A DNA stretch of 64,000 nt from Saccharofermentans sp. (GTDB taxonomy: Bacteria; Bacillota; Clostridia; Saccharofermentanales; Saccharofermentanaceae): positions 1 through 64,000 of the forward strand of contig JAILMW010000007.1 in assembly GCA_024692235.1 (NCBI GenBank), read 5' to 3'. The position numbers were made by a program, and so were the translations under genes. The notes under the pieces were generated by a model. The model saw only the letters and a program-made list of their open reading frames with translations, was not told where the DNA came from and did no database searches. Within the stretch, counting starts at the first letter, position 1. Every line of letters starts with the position of its first letter. Positions 27,825 through 37,560 of the stretch are shown here, piece after piece.

Positions 27825-28688
27825 ATGAGACAGAGAATAATAACGGGAATAGCATTTGTTATAGGTGTAGCATTATTTGTGCTGCCGTCGATCAAGTATC
27901 CTATCTTTATGCTCCTTTTCTCGATCATAGTAGGAGCCATAAGCTTCTATGAGATGAATAAGGCGTTAAAGTCCGGCGGCTTGACTCCGACTGTGCCTCT
28001 TCTTGTTATCGGAAGTGTAGCTTCTGTAGCGATCCTGCTTCTGTCTTACTGGAGAGGTCTTAACCTGATGACAAGTATTGCCAGCTACGCTCTTATAGTC
28101 CTCATGATGGCTTTTGCAGCGGTAGTTATCCCTTCGGTAGTAAGGCCTGACGGCAATCACCTGATGGATGGTCTTGTTACTGCAGGAACGCTTCTGTATA
28201 TTACTTTCCCGCTGTTCTGCTTAAGTGCTATATCTCTTCTTGCCGACAAGGGCTGGTTCTACATGGTGCCTGCGCTCTTTGCGGCCTGGATATCTGATAC
28301 TATGGCTTATTTCTCCGGTGTTACTCTCGGAAAGCATAAGATAGTTCCTCATATAAGCCCGAAGAAGACATGGGAGGGTTGCATCGGCGGTGCTCTCGGA
28401 TGTGCTATCGTTGTTACTTTATATTTTGATATCGTTATCTACAACGTAGCAGGAATTACAATGAATATCGTGGTATTCTCCGTGCTTTCATTCTTCTTGG
28501 GATTTGTGATGTCAGTCATGTCTCAGCTTGGAGACTGGCTTGCATCCCTCATTAAGAGAAGAGTAGGGATCAAGGATTACGGTAATATCTTCCCGGGGCA
28601 CGGCGGAATGCTCGACAGGTTCGACAGCGCATTCTTTACTATCCCTACAGGAGTACTGCTTGCTTTTATTTCAGTATTTTTTACATAA
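27825..28688 (+). CDS. cdsA: Phosphatidate cytidylyltransferase
   Basis: A 287-residue membrane enzyme that makes CDP-diacylglycerol from phosphatidate and CTP, the branch point of phospholipid synthesis. Seven or eight hydrophobic helices are evident. The C-terminal signature is present in pieces: SQLGDW, IKRRVGIKD and FPGHGGMLDRFDS, with the catalytic Asp residues. ISPKKTWEG earlier is also conserved. It is mid-operon between uppS and dxr. Confidence 0.95.
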   Translation: MRQRIITGIAFVIGVALFVLPSIKYPIFMLLFSIIVGAISFYEMNKALKSGGLTPTVPLLVIGSVASVAILLLSYWRGLNLMTSIASYALIVLMMAFAAVVIPSVVRPDGNHLMDGLVTAGTLLYITFPLFCLSAISLLADKGWFYMVPALFAAWISDTMAYFSGVTLGKHKIVPHISPKKTWEGCIGGALGCAIVVTLYFDIVIYNVAGITMNIVVFSVLSFFLGFVMSVMSQLGDWLASLIKRRVGIKDYGNIFPGHGGMLDRFDSAFFTIPTGVLLAFISVFFT

Positions 28689-28709
28689 AGGAAAAGTTCA
28701 TTACCGGTT

Positions 28710-29876
28710 ATGAGAAAGCTTTCGATATTAGGTTCTACAGGTTCCATAGGTACTCAGACATTAGAAGTCTGCAGGAATAATCCCGAGGATTTTGAAGTAA
28801 AGGGACTTTGCTGCGGAAGTAACATAGATCTTCTTTATAAGCAGATAATAGAGTTTAAGCCTGAGATAGTGTCAGTCGATTCTGAGAAGAAGGCATCGGA
28901 ACTTAAGTCCATGCTTCCTTCTGATATCAGTACAAAAGTCCTCTGCGGCCATGAAGGTACACTTGCGGTAGCTACATTGGATTCCGCCGATACCGTAGTA
29001 GGTGCTATGGTCGGTATAGCAGGATTAGAGCCTACTTATAATGCGATAATGTGCGGTAAGGATATAGCTCTTGCTAACAAAGAGACTCTTGTTACCGGCG
29101 GAGACGTTATAATGCCTCTTGTAAAGGAAAAAGGCGTATCGCTTCTTCCGGTTGACAGTGAGCATTGCGCTATCTGGCAGTGCCTGTGGGGAGAGAAGAA
29201 GGAGAACCTTGACAGGATCCTGATAACTGCTTCGGGAGGTCCTTTCAGAGGAAAGAGCCGCTCTGAACTTGAGCATGTTACCTTGGAGAATGCACTTGCT
29301 CATCCCACTTGGAAGATGGGAGGCAAGGTAACTATAGATTCATCGACCATGATGAACAAGGGACTTGAGATAATCGAAGCTCATCATCTCTTCGGCGTGG
29401 ATGTCGACCATGTAGATGTTGTAGTTCATCCTCAAAGTGTTATCCATTCGATGATAAGGATGAGAGACGGATCAGTACTGGCACAGATGGGTAAGCCCAG
29501 CATGATACTTCCTATTATGGTCGCTCTTTATTATCCTGAGAGAGGACCGAGGCTTCTTGAAGAATTCGATCCTTTCAGCGTCGGATGTAATGACCTTACG
29601 TTCGAGAAGTGTGATACGGATGTGTTTAAGCTGTTAAAGCTCGCATATGACTGCGGTAGGGAAGGCGGTCTTATGCCGACTGTAATGAATGCTGCAAATG
29701 AAGTAGCTGTATTCTCATTCCTGGACGGAAAGAGCGGATATCTTGATATAGAGCGTGCCGTATATTCCGTTTGTGATAAAATGTCTTCTGTGGTAAACGG
29801 AATAAAGGATATGGACATCGAGACGATCTTGAGGATCGATAAGGAAGCAAGGATAAGAATGGGAGAGATATTGTAA
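28710..29876 (+). CDS. dxr: 1-deoxy-D-xylulose 5-phosphate reductoisomerase
   Basis: A 388-residue NADPH enzyme for the first committed step of the MEP isoprenoid pathway; it is the fosmidomycin target. The Rossmann start KLSILGSTGSIGTQTLEV is clear, followed by ALANKETLVTGG, PVDSEHCAIWQCL, ASGGPFRG and KMGGKVTIDSSTMMNKGLE. It starts 21 bases after cdsA and ends 2 bases before the rseP-type gene. With ispH in the same window, it shows the organism makes isoprenoids by the MEP route. Confidence 0.96.
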   Translation: MRKLSILGSTGSIGTQTLEVCRNNPEDFEVKGLCCGSNIDLLYKQIIEFKPEIVSVDSEKKASELKSMLPSDISTKVLCGHEGTLAVATLDSADTVVGAMVGIAGLEPTYNAIMCGKDIALANKETLVTGGDVIMPLVKEKGVSLLPVDSEHCAIWQCLWGEKKENLDRILITASGGPFRGKSRSELEHVTLENALAHPTWKMGGKVTIDSSTMMNKGLEIIEAHHLFGVDVDHVDVVVHPQSVIHSMIRMRDGSVLAQMGKPSMILPIMVALYYPERGPRLLEEFDPFSVGCNDLTFEKCDTDVFKLLKLAYDCGREGGLMPTVMNAANEVAVFSFLDGKSGYLDIERAVYSVCDKMSSVVNGIKDMDIETILRIDKEARIRMGEIL

Positions 29877-29878
29877 TA

Positions 29879-31249
29879 ATGTCTATAGCGGTTAGTATAT
29901 TGATAATCCTGCTCATACTGGGACTTCTTGTCACGGTTCATGAGCTGGGACATTTCTGGGTTGCATCATGGCTTAAGATAAAGGCCTTCGAAGTATCGAT
30001 ATTCGTAGGTCCCAAGCTCTTGCAGTGGAAGCGTAAAGGTGTTGAATACACCATAAGAGCTGTCCCTCTCGGAGCTTATGTAAGGTTCTCCGAATTCGAC
30101 GATGAAGGCAATGTTATAAAAGATGACGATCCGACGCTTCTTATCAATCAGAAACGCTGGAAGAGGCTTCTTGTAGCTCTTGCGGGTCCTTTTATGAACC
30201 TGGTGCTCGGAATTCTTATATTTGTCGTTCTCTTTGCGGTAAATCCCAGCTGGTTCATGACGCTTGACACAGATGAGACTGCCCCGAATACGCAGATGGC
30301 TATCGCTATAGAGAATTGTCCTCAGTATGAGGAGGGTGATGTCATCACTCATGTCAACGGTAAGAGAGTATATTCCTACTTTGATTTTGCTTTTGAAGCA
30401 GGTTATTTCCCAAAAGATATCGATATTATGACCATCACGTTGAAGTCGGGAAGTACGGGAGAATCCTATGATCTTGTATTAGATCCCGTTCCTGTCGAAA
30501 GGCCGATGATGGGCTTTAAGTATTACGCCGAGATAGACGAAGAATATAACGGATGGCCAATATCTGAGGTATATGAAGATGCCAATAACGGTTCGCCTGT
30601 ATTAAAGCCCGACGATATCTTAGTAGCTATCAATGACATTCCTGTTGTTGATGATTCTATAAATGATTTTTGTGACAGTCTTCATGACGGCGATACTGTT
30701 ACCTTTACTTTCTACAGAGACGGCGTGGAGCACCACGAGGACAGTGTTGTTAATACTCTTCTGGTTCCGTCTGTAGATTATCGAGGAATATACCTTACTT
30801 CTCATAAGATAGATTCCGTTAAGGAATTCTTCGTTGCTTTGAAGACGGCTTCCTCTGCTCCTTTGTCTGTCGGTAGGATAACTGTCAGCATATTGCAGCA
30901 TGCGGTCAAGGGAAGCATTGAGCCTTATAATGTTGTTCAAGGTCCCGTAGGTCTTACAGCTTCTGTATCTGAAGTAGTAACGGAGAACGATACATCCGTA
31001 TATGAGAAAGTATCCAACCTTATAATGTATTCCGCCATGATATCGCTCGGACTTATGTATTCTAATATGCTCCCGATCCCCGGTCTTGACGGTAATCAGG
31101 TAATTCTTCTCCTTGTAGAAGCAGTCATAGGACGACCTATATCAAGAAAGGCAGAAAATGTTATAGCCGTAGTAGGCTTTATAATGCTTATCCTTCTGGC
31201 TGTTTATGCTCTTGCTTCAGATATAATAAGGATCGTCATCGGCGCTTAA
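29879..31249 (+). CDS. rseP: RseP-type site-2 membrane metalloprotease with PDZ domains
   Basis: A 456-residue intramembrane zinc protease that cuts anti-sigma factors and leftover signal peptides in relatives. HELGH at residues 21-25 is the zinc motif, and NMLPIPGLDG near the C-terminus supplies the third ligand. Two PDZ-like regions lie between (about 130-190, and about 215-280 with VLKPDDILVAINDIPVVDD). It is longer than the 420-430 residues of Bacillus RasP. It ends the pyrH operon; no hairpin terminator was found after it. Confidence 0.92.
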   Translation: MSIAVSILIILLILGLLVTVHELGHFWVASWLKIKAFEVSIFVGPKLLQWKRKGVEYTIRAVPLGAYVRFSEFDDEGNVIKDDDPTLLINQKRWKRLLVALAGPFMNLVLGILIFVVLFAVNPSWFMTLDTDETAPNTQMAIAIENCPQYEEGDVITHVNGKRVYSYFDFAFEAGYFPKDIDIMTITLKSGSTGESYDLVLDPVPVERPMMGFKYYAEIDEEYNGWPISEVYEDANNGSPVLKPDDILVAINDIPVVDDSINDFCDSLHDGDTVTFTFYRDGVEHHEDSVVNTLLVPSVDYRGIYLTSHKIDSVKEFFVALKTASSAPLSVGRITVSILQHAVKGSIEPYNVVQGPVGLTASVSEVVTENDTSVYEKVSNLIMYSAMISLGLMYSNMLPIPGLDGNQVILLLVEAVIGRPISRKAENVIAVVGFIMLILLAVYALASDIIRIVIGA

Positions 31250-31269
31250 AGTCCCATTATTGGTACTCG

Positions 31270-31305
31270 TTGTCGAAATTTGTCGGCGATTGTCGAGATT
31301 TGTCG
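31270..31305. repeat. Four TTGTCG direct repeats with 10-bp period
   Basis: TTGTCG occurs at 31270, 31280, 31290 and 31300, each 6 of 10 bases in a perfectly regular array. One copy per helical turn suggests cooperative protein binding on one DNA face. It lies 61 bases upstream of the yifB start. Confidence 0.6.
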
Positions 31306-31365
31306 CAACATAGAATCTTTTAATGCTGATACCATATGTTCACCTTAGATCACTAGGAGGATATT

Positions 31366-32883
31366 ATGGCAAGCAGAGTGCGCCTTGCAAAGGTCTATAC
31401 GGGTTACGCCGAAGGCCTTGACGGCAGGATATATGAGATAGAGACGGCGATAACTCCGGGTATTCCGTACTTCGATGTTATCGGCATGTGTGATTCTTCC
31501 ATAAGAGAATCGGGAGGAAGGATCAAAGCGGCTCTTATTACTTCAGGATTTGACTTTCCCAAAGGAAGGATCACTGTATCGATCTCACCGGCATATGTTA
31601 AGAAGACAGGGTCTTCTTTTGACCTGCCTATTGCTATCTGCATACTTCTTGCATCAGGACAGCTAATTCTCGAGCAGGGTAAAAAGATCTATGCGGAAGG
31701 TGAATTATCACTTAACGGCATGGTCAAGGGGACACCCGGAGCTTCCGTTCGTCTTAATACGGAAGAAGTATACGATTACTGCCTGATCCCGGAAGATGAG
31801 ACATCCAGTGTTATGACTGACAGGGCATTTATGTCTGTCTCGCACCTAAGAAATATTACTGATCCGCTTATAGATGTCTGGTATGATCCTCAGACCATAA
31901 GCCCTGATATCAGGCTTTCTGAAGATCCTGACGATATCCCTGATCTAAGTGAGATAAAAGGTCAGCCTAAGGCTTTAAGATCTGTACTTATCGCGGCATC
32001 AGGATGGCATAACCTTCTGCTTCTCGGAAGCCCCGGATGCGGTAAGTCTTCTTGCGGCAAGATGATATCCGGGATAATGCCGCCAATGACCTTGCAGGAA
32101 GCAAGGCATGTCATGCTCATTAATGAATCTATAGGCACAAATAACAATAAGACCATTCCCAAGAGACCCTCTTTCTATATTCATCCGGGGATCACTGCCA
32201 CAAGACTTACAGGCTCGTCAGCTAAGTTGATCCCCGGTGAATTCTCTCTTGCCGATCAGGGTATCCTGTTCGCAGACGAGCTCTGCGAATATAAGTCCGA
32301 TATCCTTGATCTTATGCGTATTCCGTTGGAAGAGCATAAGATAAGACTTGTAAAGGACGGTATAAGTCATGAATTCCCCGCGGATTTTCTCTTTGTAGGG
32401 GCAGGCAATCCGTGCAGGTGCGGGATGCTCTATGAGACGGATGAAGTATGTACTTGTACGCCTGCCGTAAGGAAGAGATACCTTGGTAAGCTCTCGGGGC
32501 CTTTCCTGGACAGGATAGATCTTTTTTGTGAGATGAGAAGCATCAAGGGGGAGGATCTTAAGAAGATAACTTCCAAAGAGAATAAAGAATTAAACCGCAT
32601 AATGAGAGATCAGGTGAAGTCTGCCTGGCAGATCCAGGAAGAGAGATATAAGGATCTGGGAATTCGATTCAATGGAAGATACGACGGTGCGGACAGCGAG
32701 ATCTTAAGATCTGACAGCAAGACTATAGACTACGCTTCCGATGTAGCACAGAAGGCGGGATTTTCCGCAAGAGGTTTTTGTAAGCTTTTAAGGGTTGGAA
32801 GGACTATAGCAGACCTTGACCTGAGAGCTGATATGACTATACAGGATATATCCGAAGCTGCGGTGTACAGAAGGAGGATCTGA
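31366..32883 (+). CDS. YifB/ComM family Mg-chelatase-like AAA ATPase
   Basis: A 505-residue protein. An N-terminal Lon-like/ChlI fold (about 1-180) carries GRIKAALITSGFDFPKGRI and AYVKKTGSSFDLPIA. The AAA+ Walker A GSPGCGKSS is at about 221-229 (K227), with ILFADEL as Walker B. A C-terminal helical domain follows. In Haemophilus, ComM is a helicase for branch migration during natural transformation; the role in Firmicutes is assumed, not shown. Cys residues in the CRCGMLYETDEVCTC stretch are typical of the family. It is coupled to dprA, 1 base downstream, which supports a DNA-uptake role. Confidence 0.9.
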   Translation: MASRVRLAKVYTGYAEGLDGRIYEIETAITPGIPYFDVIGMCDSSIRESGGRIKAALITSGFDFPKGRITVSISPAYVKKTGSSFDLPIAICILLASGQLILEQGKKIYAEGELSLNGMVKGTPGASVRLNTEEVYDYCLIPEDETSSVMTDRAFMSVSHLRNITDPLIDVWYDPQTISPDIRLSEDPDDIPDLSEIKGQPKALRSVLIAASGWHNLLLLGSPGCGKSSCGKMISGIMPPMTLQEARHVMLINESIGTNNNKTIPKRPSFYIHPGITATRLTGSSAKLIPGEFSLADQGILFADELCEYKSDILDLMRIPLEEHKIRLVKDGISHEFPADFLFVGAGNPCRCGMLYETDEVCTCTPAVRKRYLGKLSGPFLDRIDLFCEMRSIKGEDLKKITSKENKELNRIMRDQVKSAWQIQEERYKDLGIRFNGRYDGADSEILRSDSKTIDYASDVAQKAGFSARGFCKLLRVGRTIADLDLRADMTIQDISEAAVYRRRI

Positions 32884-32884
32884 C

Positions 32885-34018
32885 ATGACTGATAAGATGA
32901 GGATGGATCTTGAATATACGGCATTAAGGTTCAATACAAAGATCAATTCAAAGATAATTACGGATCTTTATTCTCATGGCGCTGTATCTTCCATAAGAGA
33001 TCTGACTTTAAAGGGTATAGAAGATCTTAGAAAGAGATTGGGCGAATTCGATCTTCAGCAGAAGACTAAAGACGCGGTGGAGAATGCATATAAGTCTTCC
33101 GGTAGATTATCGGAGATAACTGATGAGTATATATCTTCATGTGAGAATAACAGTATATATACCGTATCAGAGGAAGATCCGGATTATCCGTATCTTTGGA
33201 GATATATATCCGGAATGCCCAAGGTGATATTTGCAAGAGGCAGAAGGGAGATCCTTGATATCTGCCACAGGAAGGGTGCGTGCTCTATAGTAGGTACCAG
33301 AAAGCCAGGAAGATATTCTTTATATGCGACGGAAGAATTTACCAAGGAGCTTATAAAGGAAGATATAGTCATAGTATCCGGCATGGCACTTGGAATAGAC
33401 AGGAAAGCACACGAAGCGGCGATCGATAACAACGGCTATACGGTAGCATTTATGCCGTGCGGTGCAGACATTATATATCCTTATCAGAATAAAGATATAT
33501 ATGACGCCCTTCTCACAAAGGGATTGGTCTTATCTGAGATGCCGCCCGGAAAGGAAGTAATAAAGCAGTATTTTCCTGCAAGGAACAGGCTTATCGCAGG
33601 ATTATCGGATGTGACACTTATAATGGAGGCGGGGCTTTACAGCGGAACTCTTCATACGGCATCCTTCGCGGCAAATCAGGGAAAGGATGTGTTCGTACTT
33701 CCCAATAACATCTATTCCGATAATTGCCAGGGAGGACTGCTTCTTCTAAGAGACGGCGCGGAAGTTCTCCTTGATGCAGCTACGGTAATAGAAAGGATAA
33801 GAGATAACGTCAGGTACAGATACGATATTCCTGAGGATAATGCGGACGATCCGATATCGAGAGTAAAGGATCTTATATCCGTAAGACCGATGAGTCTTGA
33901 TGAGATAGTAGCCGTAACGGGAGATGCTTACGAACTGATAACAAAAGCCCTTACAGATCTTGAGTTACAGGGTCTTACGGAGATGAGGCGAGGAAAATAC
34001 ATTTTGACAATCCGATGA
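32885..34018 (+). CDS. dprA: DNA processing protein DprA
   Basis: A 377-residue protein that loads RecA on incoming single-stranded DNA during transformation. The extended Rossmann core at about 110-310 contains SIVGTRKPGRYS, VSGMALGIDRKAHEAA, MPCGADIIYP and YFPARNRLIAGLSD, all diagnostic. The C-terminal about 60 residues form a winged-helix-like domain. It starts 1 base after yifB. Its last codons contain the -35 box of topA. Confidence 0.93.
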   Translation: MTDKMRMDLEYTALRFNTKINSKIITDLYSHGAVSSIRDLTLKGIEDLRKRLGEFDLQQKTKDAVENAYKSSGRLSEITDEYISSCENNSIYTVSEEDPDYPYLWRYISGMPKVIFARGRREILDICHRKGACSIVGTRKPGRYSLYATEEFTKELIKEDIVIVSGMALGIDRKAHEAAIDNNGYTVAFMPCGADIIYPYQNKDIYDALLTKGLVLSEMPPGKEVIKQYFPARNRLIAGLSDVTLIMEAGLYSGTLHTASFAANQGKDVFVLPNNIYSDNCQGGLLLLRDGAEVLLDAATVIERIRDNVRYRYDIPEDNADDPISRVKDLISVRPMSLDEIVAVTGDAYELITKALTDLELQGLTEMRRGKYILTIR

Positions 34019-34032
34019 TGTATCATTATATT
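34004..34032 (+). promoter_or_regulatory. topA: Promoter of topA inside the dprA 3' end
   Basis: A perfect TTGACA (34004-34009) and TATATT (34027-34032) are 17 bases apart. The -35 lies within the last codons of dprA, so topA can be transcribed apart from the competence genes. Confidence 0.65.
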
Positions 34033-34067
34033 AAATATTCGTAGAATATATTTAGTATGGTGTCACT

Positions 34068-36221
34068 ATGGGTAAAAAGCTGGTAATAGTAGAGTCGCCT
34101 ACCAAGGCGAAGACGATAGGAAGATATCTCGGTAAGGATTATAAGATCTCCGCTTCGGTAGGTCATATAAGGGATCTGCCGAGGAATTCGATGGGCGTTA
34201 ATGTTAATGATGACTTTAAGCCCATATATATAACTACTAACGTAAAGGTAGTAAAGGAATTAAGAGAACTGGCTTCCGATGCTGATTTTGTATATATCGC
34301 GACGGACCCTGACCGTGAAGGTGAAGCTATCGCGTGGCATGTTGCCCATGTTCTTAAGATCGATCCGTCTACCAACTGCAGGATCACATTCAATGAGATC
34401 ACGAAGAAAGCCGTACAGGAGGCTATCTCCAATCCCAGATCCATAGATATGGACCTCGTAGATGCCCAGCAGGCACGAAGGATCCTCGACAGGCTCGTAG
34501 GATATGAGCTTAGCCCTCTTCTTTGCAGCAAGATAAGAAGAGGACTTTCCGCAGGACGTGTTCAATCCGTAGCAACTAAGATCGTTATGGACAGGGATGC
34601 TCAGATCGACGCATTCATCCCTGAGGACTATTGGCTCGTTAATTCCATGGTAAAGCCCGCTGACGGCGGTTCCAAGTTCAAGGTATCTTATTACGGTACA
34701 GAATCAGGCGGTAAGGTCGATAAGCCCAAGAACGGCAGGATCCTTTCCGAGGAGAAGGCTAAGAGCGTTGTAGATAATGTGAAGGGTGATGACTTTAAGG
34801 TCATTTCCGTTAAGAAGGGTGAAGGTACAAGAAAGCCCGCACCTCCGTTTACTACTTCCACTATGCAGCAGGAAGCTTCAAGAAGACTCGGCTTCTCAAC
34901 TAAGAAGACCACATCTCTTGCTCAGCAGCTCTATGAAGGTATCGAGATCGCAGGACAGGGCCAGACGGCTCTCGTATCCTATATCCGTACCGACTCCGTA
35001 AGAGTATCTGATGAAGCTGTCGCATTCTCAAGGACTCTTATCGAAGAGAAGTTCGGTAAGGAATATGTATGTCCTTATAAGAGAAATTATAAGAATAAGA
35101 ATTCCGCTCAGGATGCTCACGAGGCCATAAGACCTACTCACTTTGACCTCAATCCCGAGCTTATAAAGTCATCTCTTTCCAATGATCAGTATAAGCTCTA
35201 TAAGCTTATCTGGGAGAGATTCCTTGCATCTCAGATGACAGACGCTTCCATAGATACGGTAACAATGGAAGCCGAGTGCAACCATGAGATCTTCCGCGCA
35301 CAGGGTGAGACAGTTGCATTTGCCGGATTCCTTGCCATCTATGCCGATATCAAGGAAGATAATGAAGAAGATAACGAGAAGGACAATAAGAGTAAGCTTC
35401 CGGAGCTCAAGGAAGGTCAGATCTTAAAGAATCTGGATCTTACATGCGACAAGAAGCAGACACTTCCTCCGCCTCACTATACAGAAGCGACTCTTATCAA
35501 GGCAATGGAGGATAACGGTATCGGAAGACCTTCCACATATTCTGCTACCATAAGTACCATCCTTGACCGTAAGTATGTTGACAGGGAAGGCAGGAACCTT
35601 CATATTACCGAGCTCGGTAAGCTTGTTACCAACATGCTCGAAGATAACTTCAATCAGATAGTAGACGTATCCTTTACCGCCGCCATGGAGGAAAAGCTCG
35701 ATACTGTCGAGACAGGTAATGCAAACTGGGTAAAGGTACTTTCCGAATTCTATCCCGGCTTCCACGAGCAGGTTCAGAATGCTTCAGACTCCATTGAGAA
35801 GGTGAAGATAGAATCCGAGAAGATCGGCGAGAAGTGTCCTCAGTGCGGCGAAGGCGATCTTGTCATAAAGGAAGGAAGGAACGGTAAGTTCATCGCTTGC
35901 TCATGCTTCCCAAAGTGTACTTATACGCGAAATATCGAGGTTCAGGCTAAGGGTAAGTGCCCCATATGCGGCTCGGGTCTTCTTGTAAGAAAGACTAGAA
36001 AGGGCAGCAAGACCTTCTATGTATGTGACAAGAAGGGAAGTAAGCCTGATTGTGATTTCATCTCATGGGATCTTCCCATAGATGATAAGAAGTGTGAGAC
36101 ATGCGGTTCTTATATGGTATGGCACAGGTTCAGGGGCAAGGTATATCCCAAGTGTTCCAACCAGGAATGCGAGACCAATAAGAAGAAAAAGAAGTCTGAT
36201 AAGGACGGCGCTGATGAGTAA
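34068..36221 (+). CDS. topA: DNA topoisomerase I
   Basis: A 717-residue type IA topoisomerase that relaxes negative supercoils. The TOPRIM domain starts with LVIVESPTKAKTIGRYLG and carries the DPDREGEAIAWH metal motif. The catalytic Tyr305 lies in SYIRTDS. Three four-Cys zinc ribbons close the protein (CPQCGEGD...CSCFPKC, CPICGSG...CDKKGSKPDC, CETCGSY...CSNQEC), then a Lys-rich tail. Its stop overlaps the start of trmFO by 8 bases. Confidence 0.97.
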   Translation: MGKKLVIVESPTKAKTIGRYLGKDYKISASVGHIRDLPRNSMGVNVNDDFKPIYITTNVKVVKELRELASDADFVYIATDPDREGEAIAWHVAHVLKIDPSTNCRITFNEITKKAVQEAISNPRSIDMDLVDAQQARRILDRLVGYELSPLLCSKIRRGLSAGRVQSVATKIVMDRDAQIDAFIPEDYWLVNSMVKPADGGSKFKVSYYGTESGGKVDKPKNGRILSEEKAKSVVDNVKGDDFKVISVKKGEGTRKPAPPFTTSTMQQEASRRLGFSTKKTTSLAQQLYEGIEIAGQGQTALVSYIRTDSVRVSDEAVAFSRTLIEEKFGKEYVCPYKRNYKNKNSAQDAHEAIRPTHFDLNPELIKSSLSNDQYKLYKLIWERFLASQMTDASIDTVTMEAECNHEIFRAQGETVAFAGFLAIYADIKEDNEEDNEKDNKSKLPELKEGQILKNLDLTCDKKQTLPPPHYTEATLIKAMEDNGIGRPSTYSATISTILDRKYVDREGRNLHITELGKLVTNMLEDNFNQIVDVSFTAAMEEKLDTVETGNANWVKVLSEFYPGFHEQVQNASDSIEKVKIESEKIGEKCPQCGEGDLVIKEGRNGKFIACSCFPKCTYTRNIEVQAKGKCPICGSGLLVRKTRKGSKTFYVCDKKGSKPDCDFISWDLPIDDKKCETCGSYMVWHRFRGKVYPKCSNQECETNKKKKKSDKDGADE

Positions 36222-37557
36222 GAATGTTACTGTCATAGGAGCAGGTCTTGCAGGATCTGAGGCTGCTCATCTCTTATCAAGATTCGGCATCAAGGTCGAT
36301 CTTTATGAGATGAAGGCTGTAAGGAAGAGTCCTGCTCACCATAGTGATGACTTTGCCGAGCTCGTATGCAGTAATTCACTAAGAGCCAACAATATCGAGA
36401 ATGCCGTAGGTCTTCTTAAGGAAGAACTTAGAATGTTGGGGTCTCTTATAATGGAAGCGGCCGATAAGGCTCAGGTTCCTGCAGGAGGCGCTCTTGCAGT
36501 AGACAGAGATGAATTCTCAGGATATATCACCGAGAAGATCAAGAACGATCCTAATATCACAGTTCATGAGGAAGAAGTTAAGAAGGTCCCTGAAGACGGC
36601 ATCGTCATAGTAGCAACCGGTCCTCTTACTGACGGAGATCTGTACGAAGATATCATGAAGACATTAGGAGATTCCAAGCTTCATTTCTTCGATGCTGCAG
36701 CTCCTATAGTAAAAGCCGATTCCATCGATATGAGCAAGGCCTTTAAGGCTTCAAGATACGGTAAGGGCGGAGACGACTACATAAATTGCCCTATGAATAA
36801 GGAAGAGTATCTTAACTTCTACAATGAGCTTATTAAAGCCGAGAGAGCTGAAGTTAAGGACTTTGACAAGGAGATAGTATTCGAAGGGTGTATGCCCATA
36901 GAGACTATGGCTTCAAGAGGCGAAGATACAATGAGATTCGGTCCGTTAAAGCCCGTAGGCCTTGTAGATCCCAAGACAGGTGAGGAGCCTTATGCATGCC
37001 TTCAGTTAAGACAGGACGACAGGGCTAAGACCATGTATAACCTCGTCGGATTCCAGACAAGACTTAAGTGGCCCGAGCAAAAGAGAGTCTTCGGACTTAT
37101 CCCGGGACTTGAGAATGCCGAGTATTACAGAATGGGAGTAATGCACAGGAATACCTATATCAATTCTCCCGAACTTCTTTCCGACAGATATTCATTAAGG
37201 ACCAAGGAAGATCTGTTCTTTGCAGGACAGATGACAGGTGTTGAAGGTTATATCGAATCTACTGCATCGGGATTCCTTGCAGGATACTATGCCGCTATGA
37301 GAGCTCTTGATATGGAGCCTCCCTTTGTACCCGGAAGCGATACAGTGATAGGTTCTATGGCAGCATATGTCTCAGATCCTACAGTAAAGAAGTTCGTTCC
37401 CATGAATGCCAACTTCGGCCTTGTGGAGAAGATGCCGGGTAAATTCAAGGGTAAGAATAAGAAGAAAGATAAGAATGCTGCCATCGCGGAAAGGTCCCTC
37501 GGGAAGATCTGCGAGTTTGCGCAGAAGCTTAATGAAATAATCAGCAAGGCGGAATAA
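36214..37557 (+). CDS. trmFO: Folate-dependent tRNA (uracil-54-C5) methyltransferase TrmFO
   Basis: A 447-residue FAD enzyme that makes ribothymidine-54 in the tRNA T loop using methylenetetrahydrofolate. It starts at ATG 36214, overlapping the topA stop, because the FAD motif VTVIGAGLAGSEAA then begins at residue 4; the longer frame inside topA is not family-like. SNSLRANNIENAVGLLKEE, GGALAVDRDEFS, DAAAPIV and FAGQMTGVEGYIES are family segments. The topA-trmFO pair is a conserved Firmicute arrangement. Confidence 0.96.
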   Translation: MSKNVTVIGAGLAGSEAAHLLSRFGIKVDLYEMKAVRKSPAHHSDDFAELVCSNSLRANNIENAVGLLKEELRMLGSLIMEAADKAQVPAGGALAVDRDEFSGYITEKIKNDPNITVHEEEVKKVPEDGIVIVATGPLTDGDLYEDIMKTLGDSKLHFFDAAAPIVKADSIDMSKAFKASRYGKGGDDYINCPMNKEEYLNFYNELIKAERAEVKDFDKEIVFEGCMPIETMASRGEDTMRFGPLKPVGLVDPKTGEEPYACLQLRQDDRAKTMYNLVGFQTRLKWPEQKRVFGLIPGLENAEYYRMGVMHRNTYINSPELLSDRYSLRTKEDLFFAGQMTGVEGYIESTASGFLAGYYAAMRALDMEPPFVPGSDTVIGSMAAYVSDPTVKKFVPMNANFGLVEKMPGKFKGKNKKKDKNAAIAERSLGKICEFAQKLNEIISKAE

Positions 37558-37560
37558 GTT

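Noticed and set aside
31339..31351. TTCACCTTAGATC, the reverse complement of the ileS start region at 3181-3193
   Set aside because: A 13-base match between two sites is expected by chance many times in 64 kb; no other shared context.
36082..36213. N-terminal extension of trmFO inside topA
   Set aside because: The extension reads the zinc-ribbon codons of topA in another phase; the FAD motif starts right after ATG 36214.
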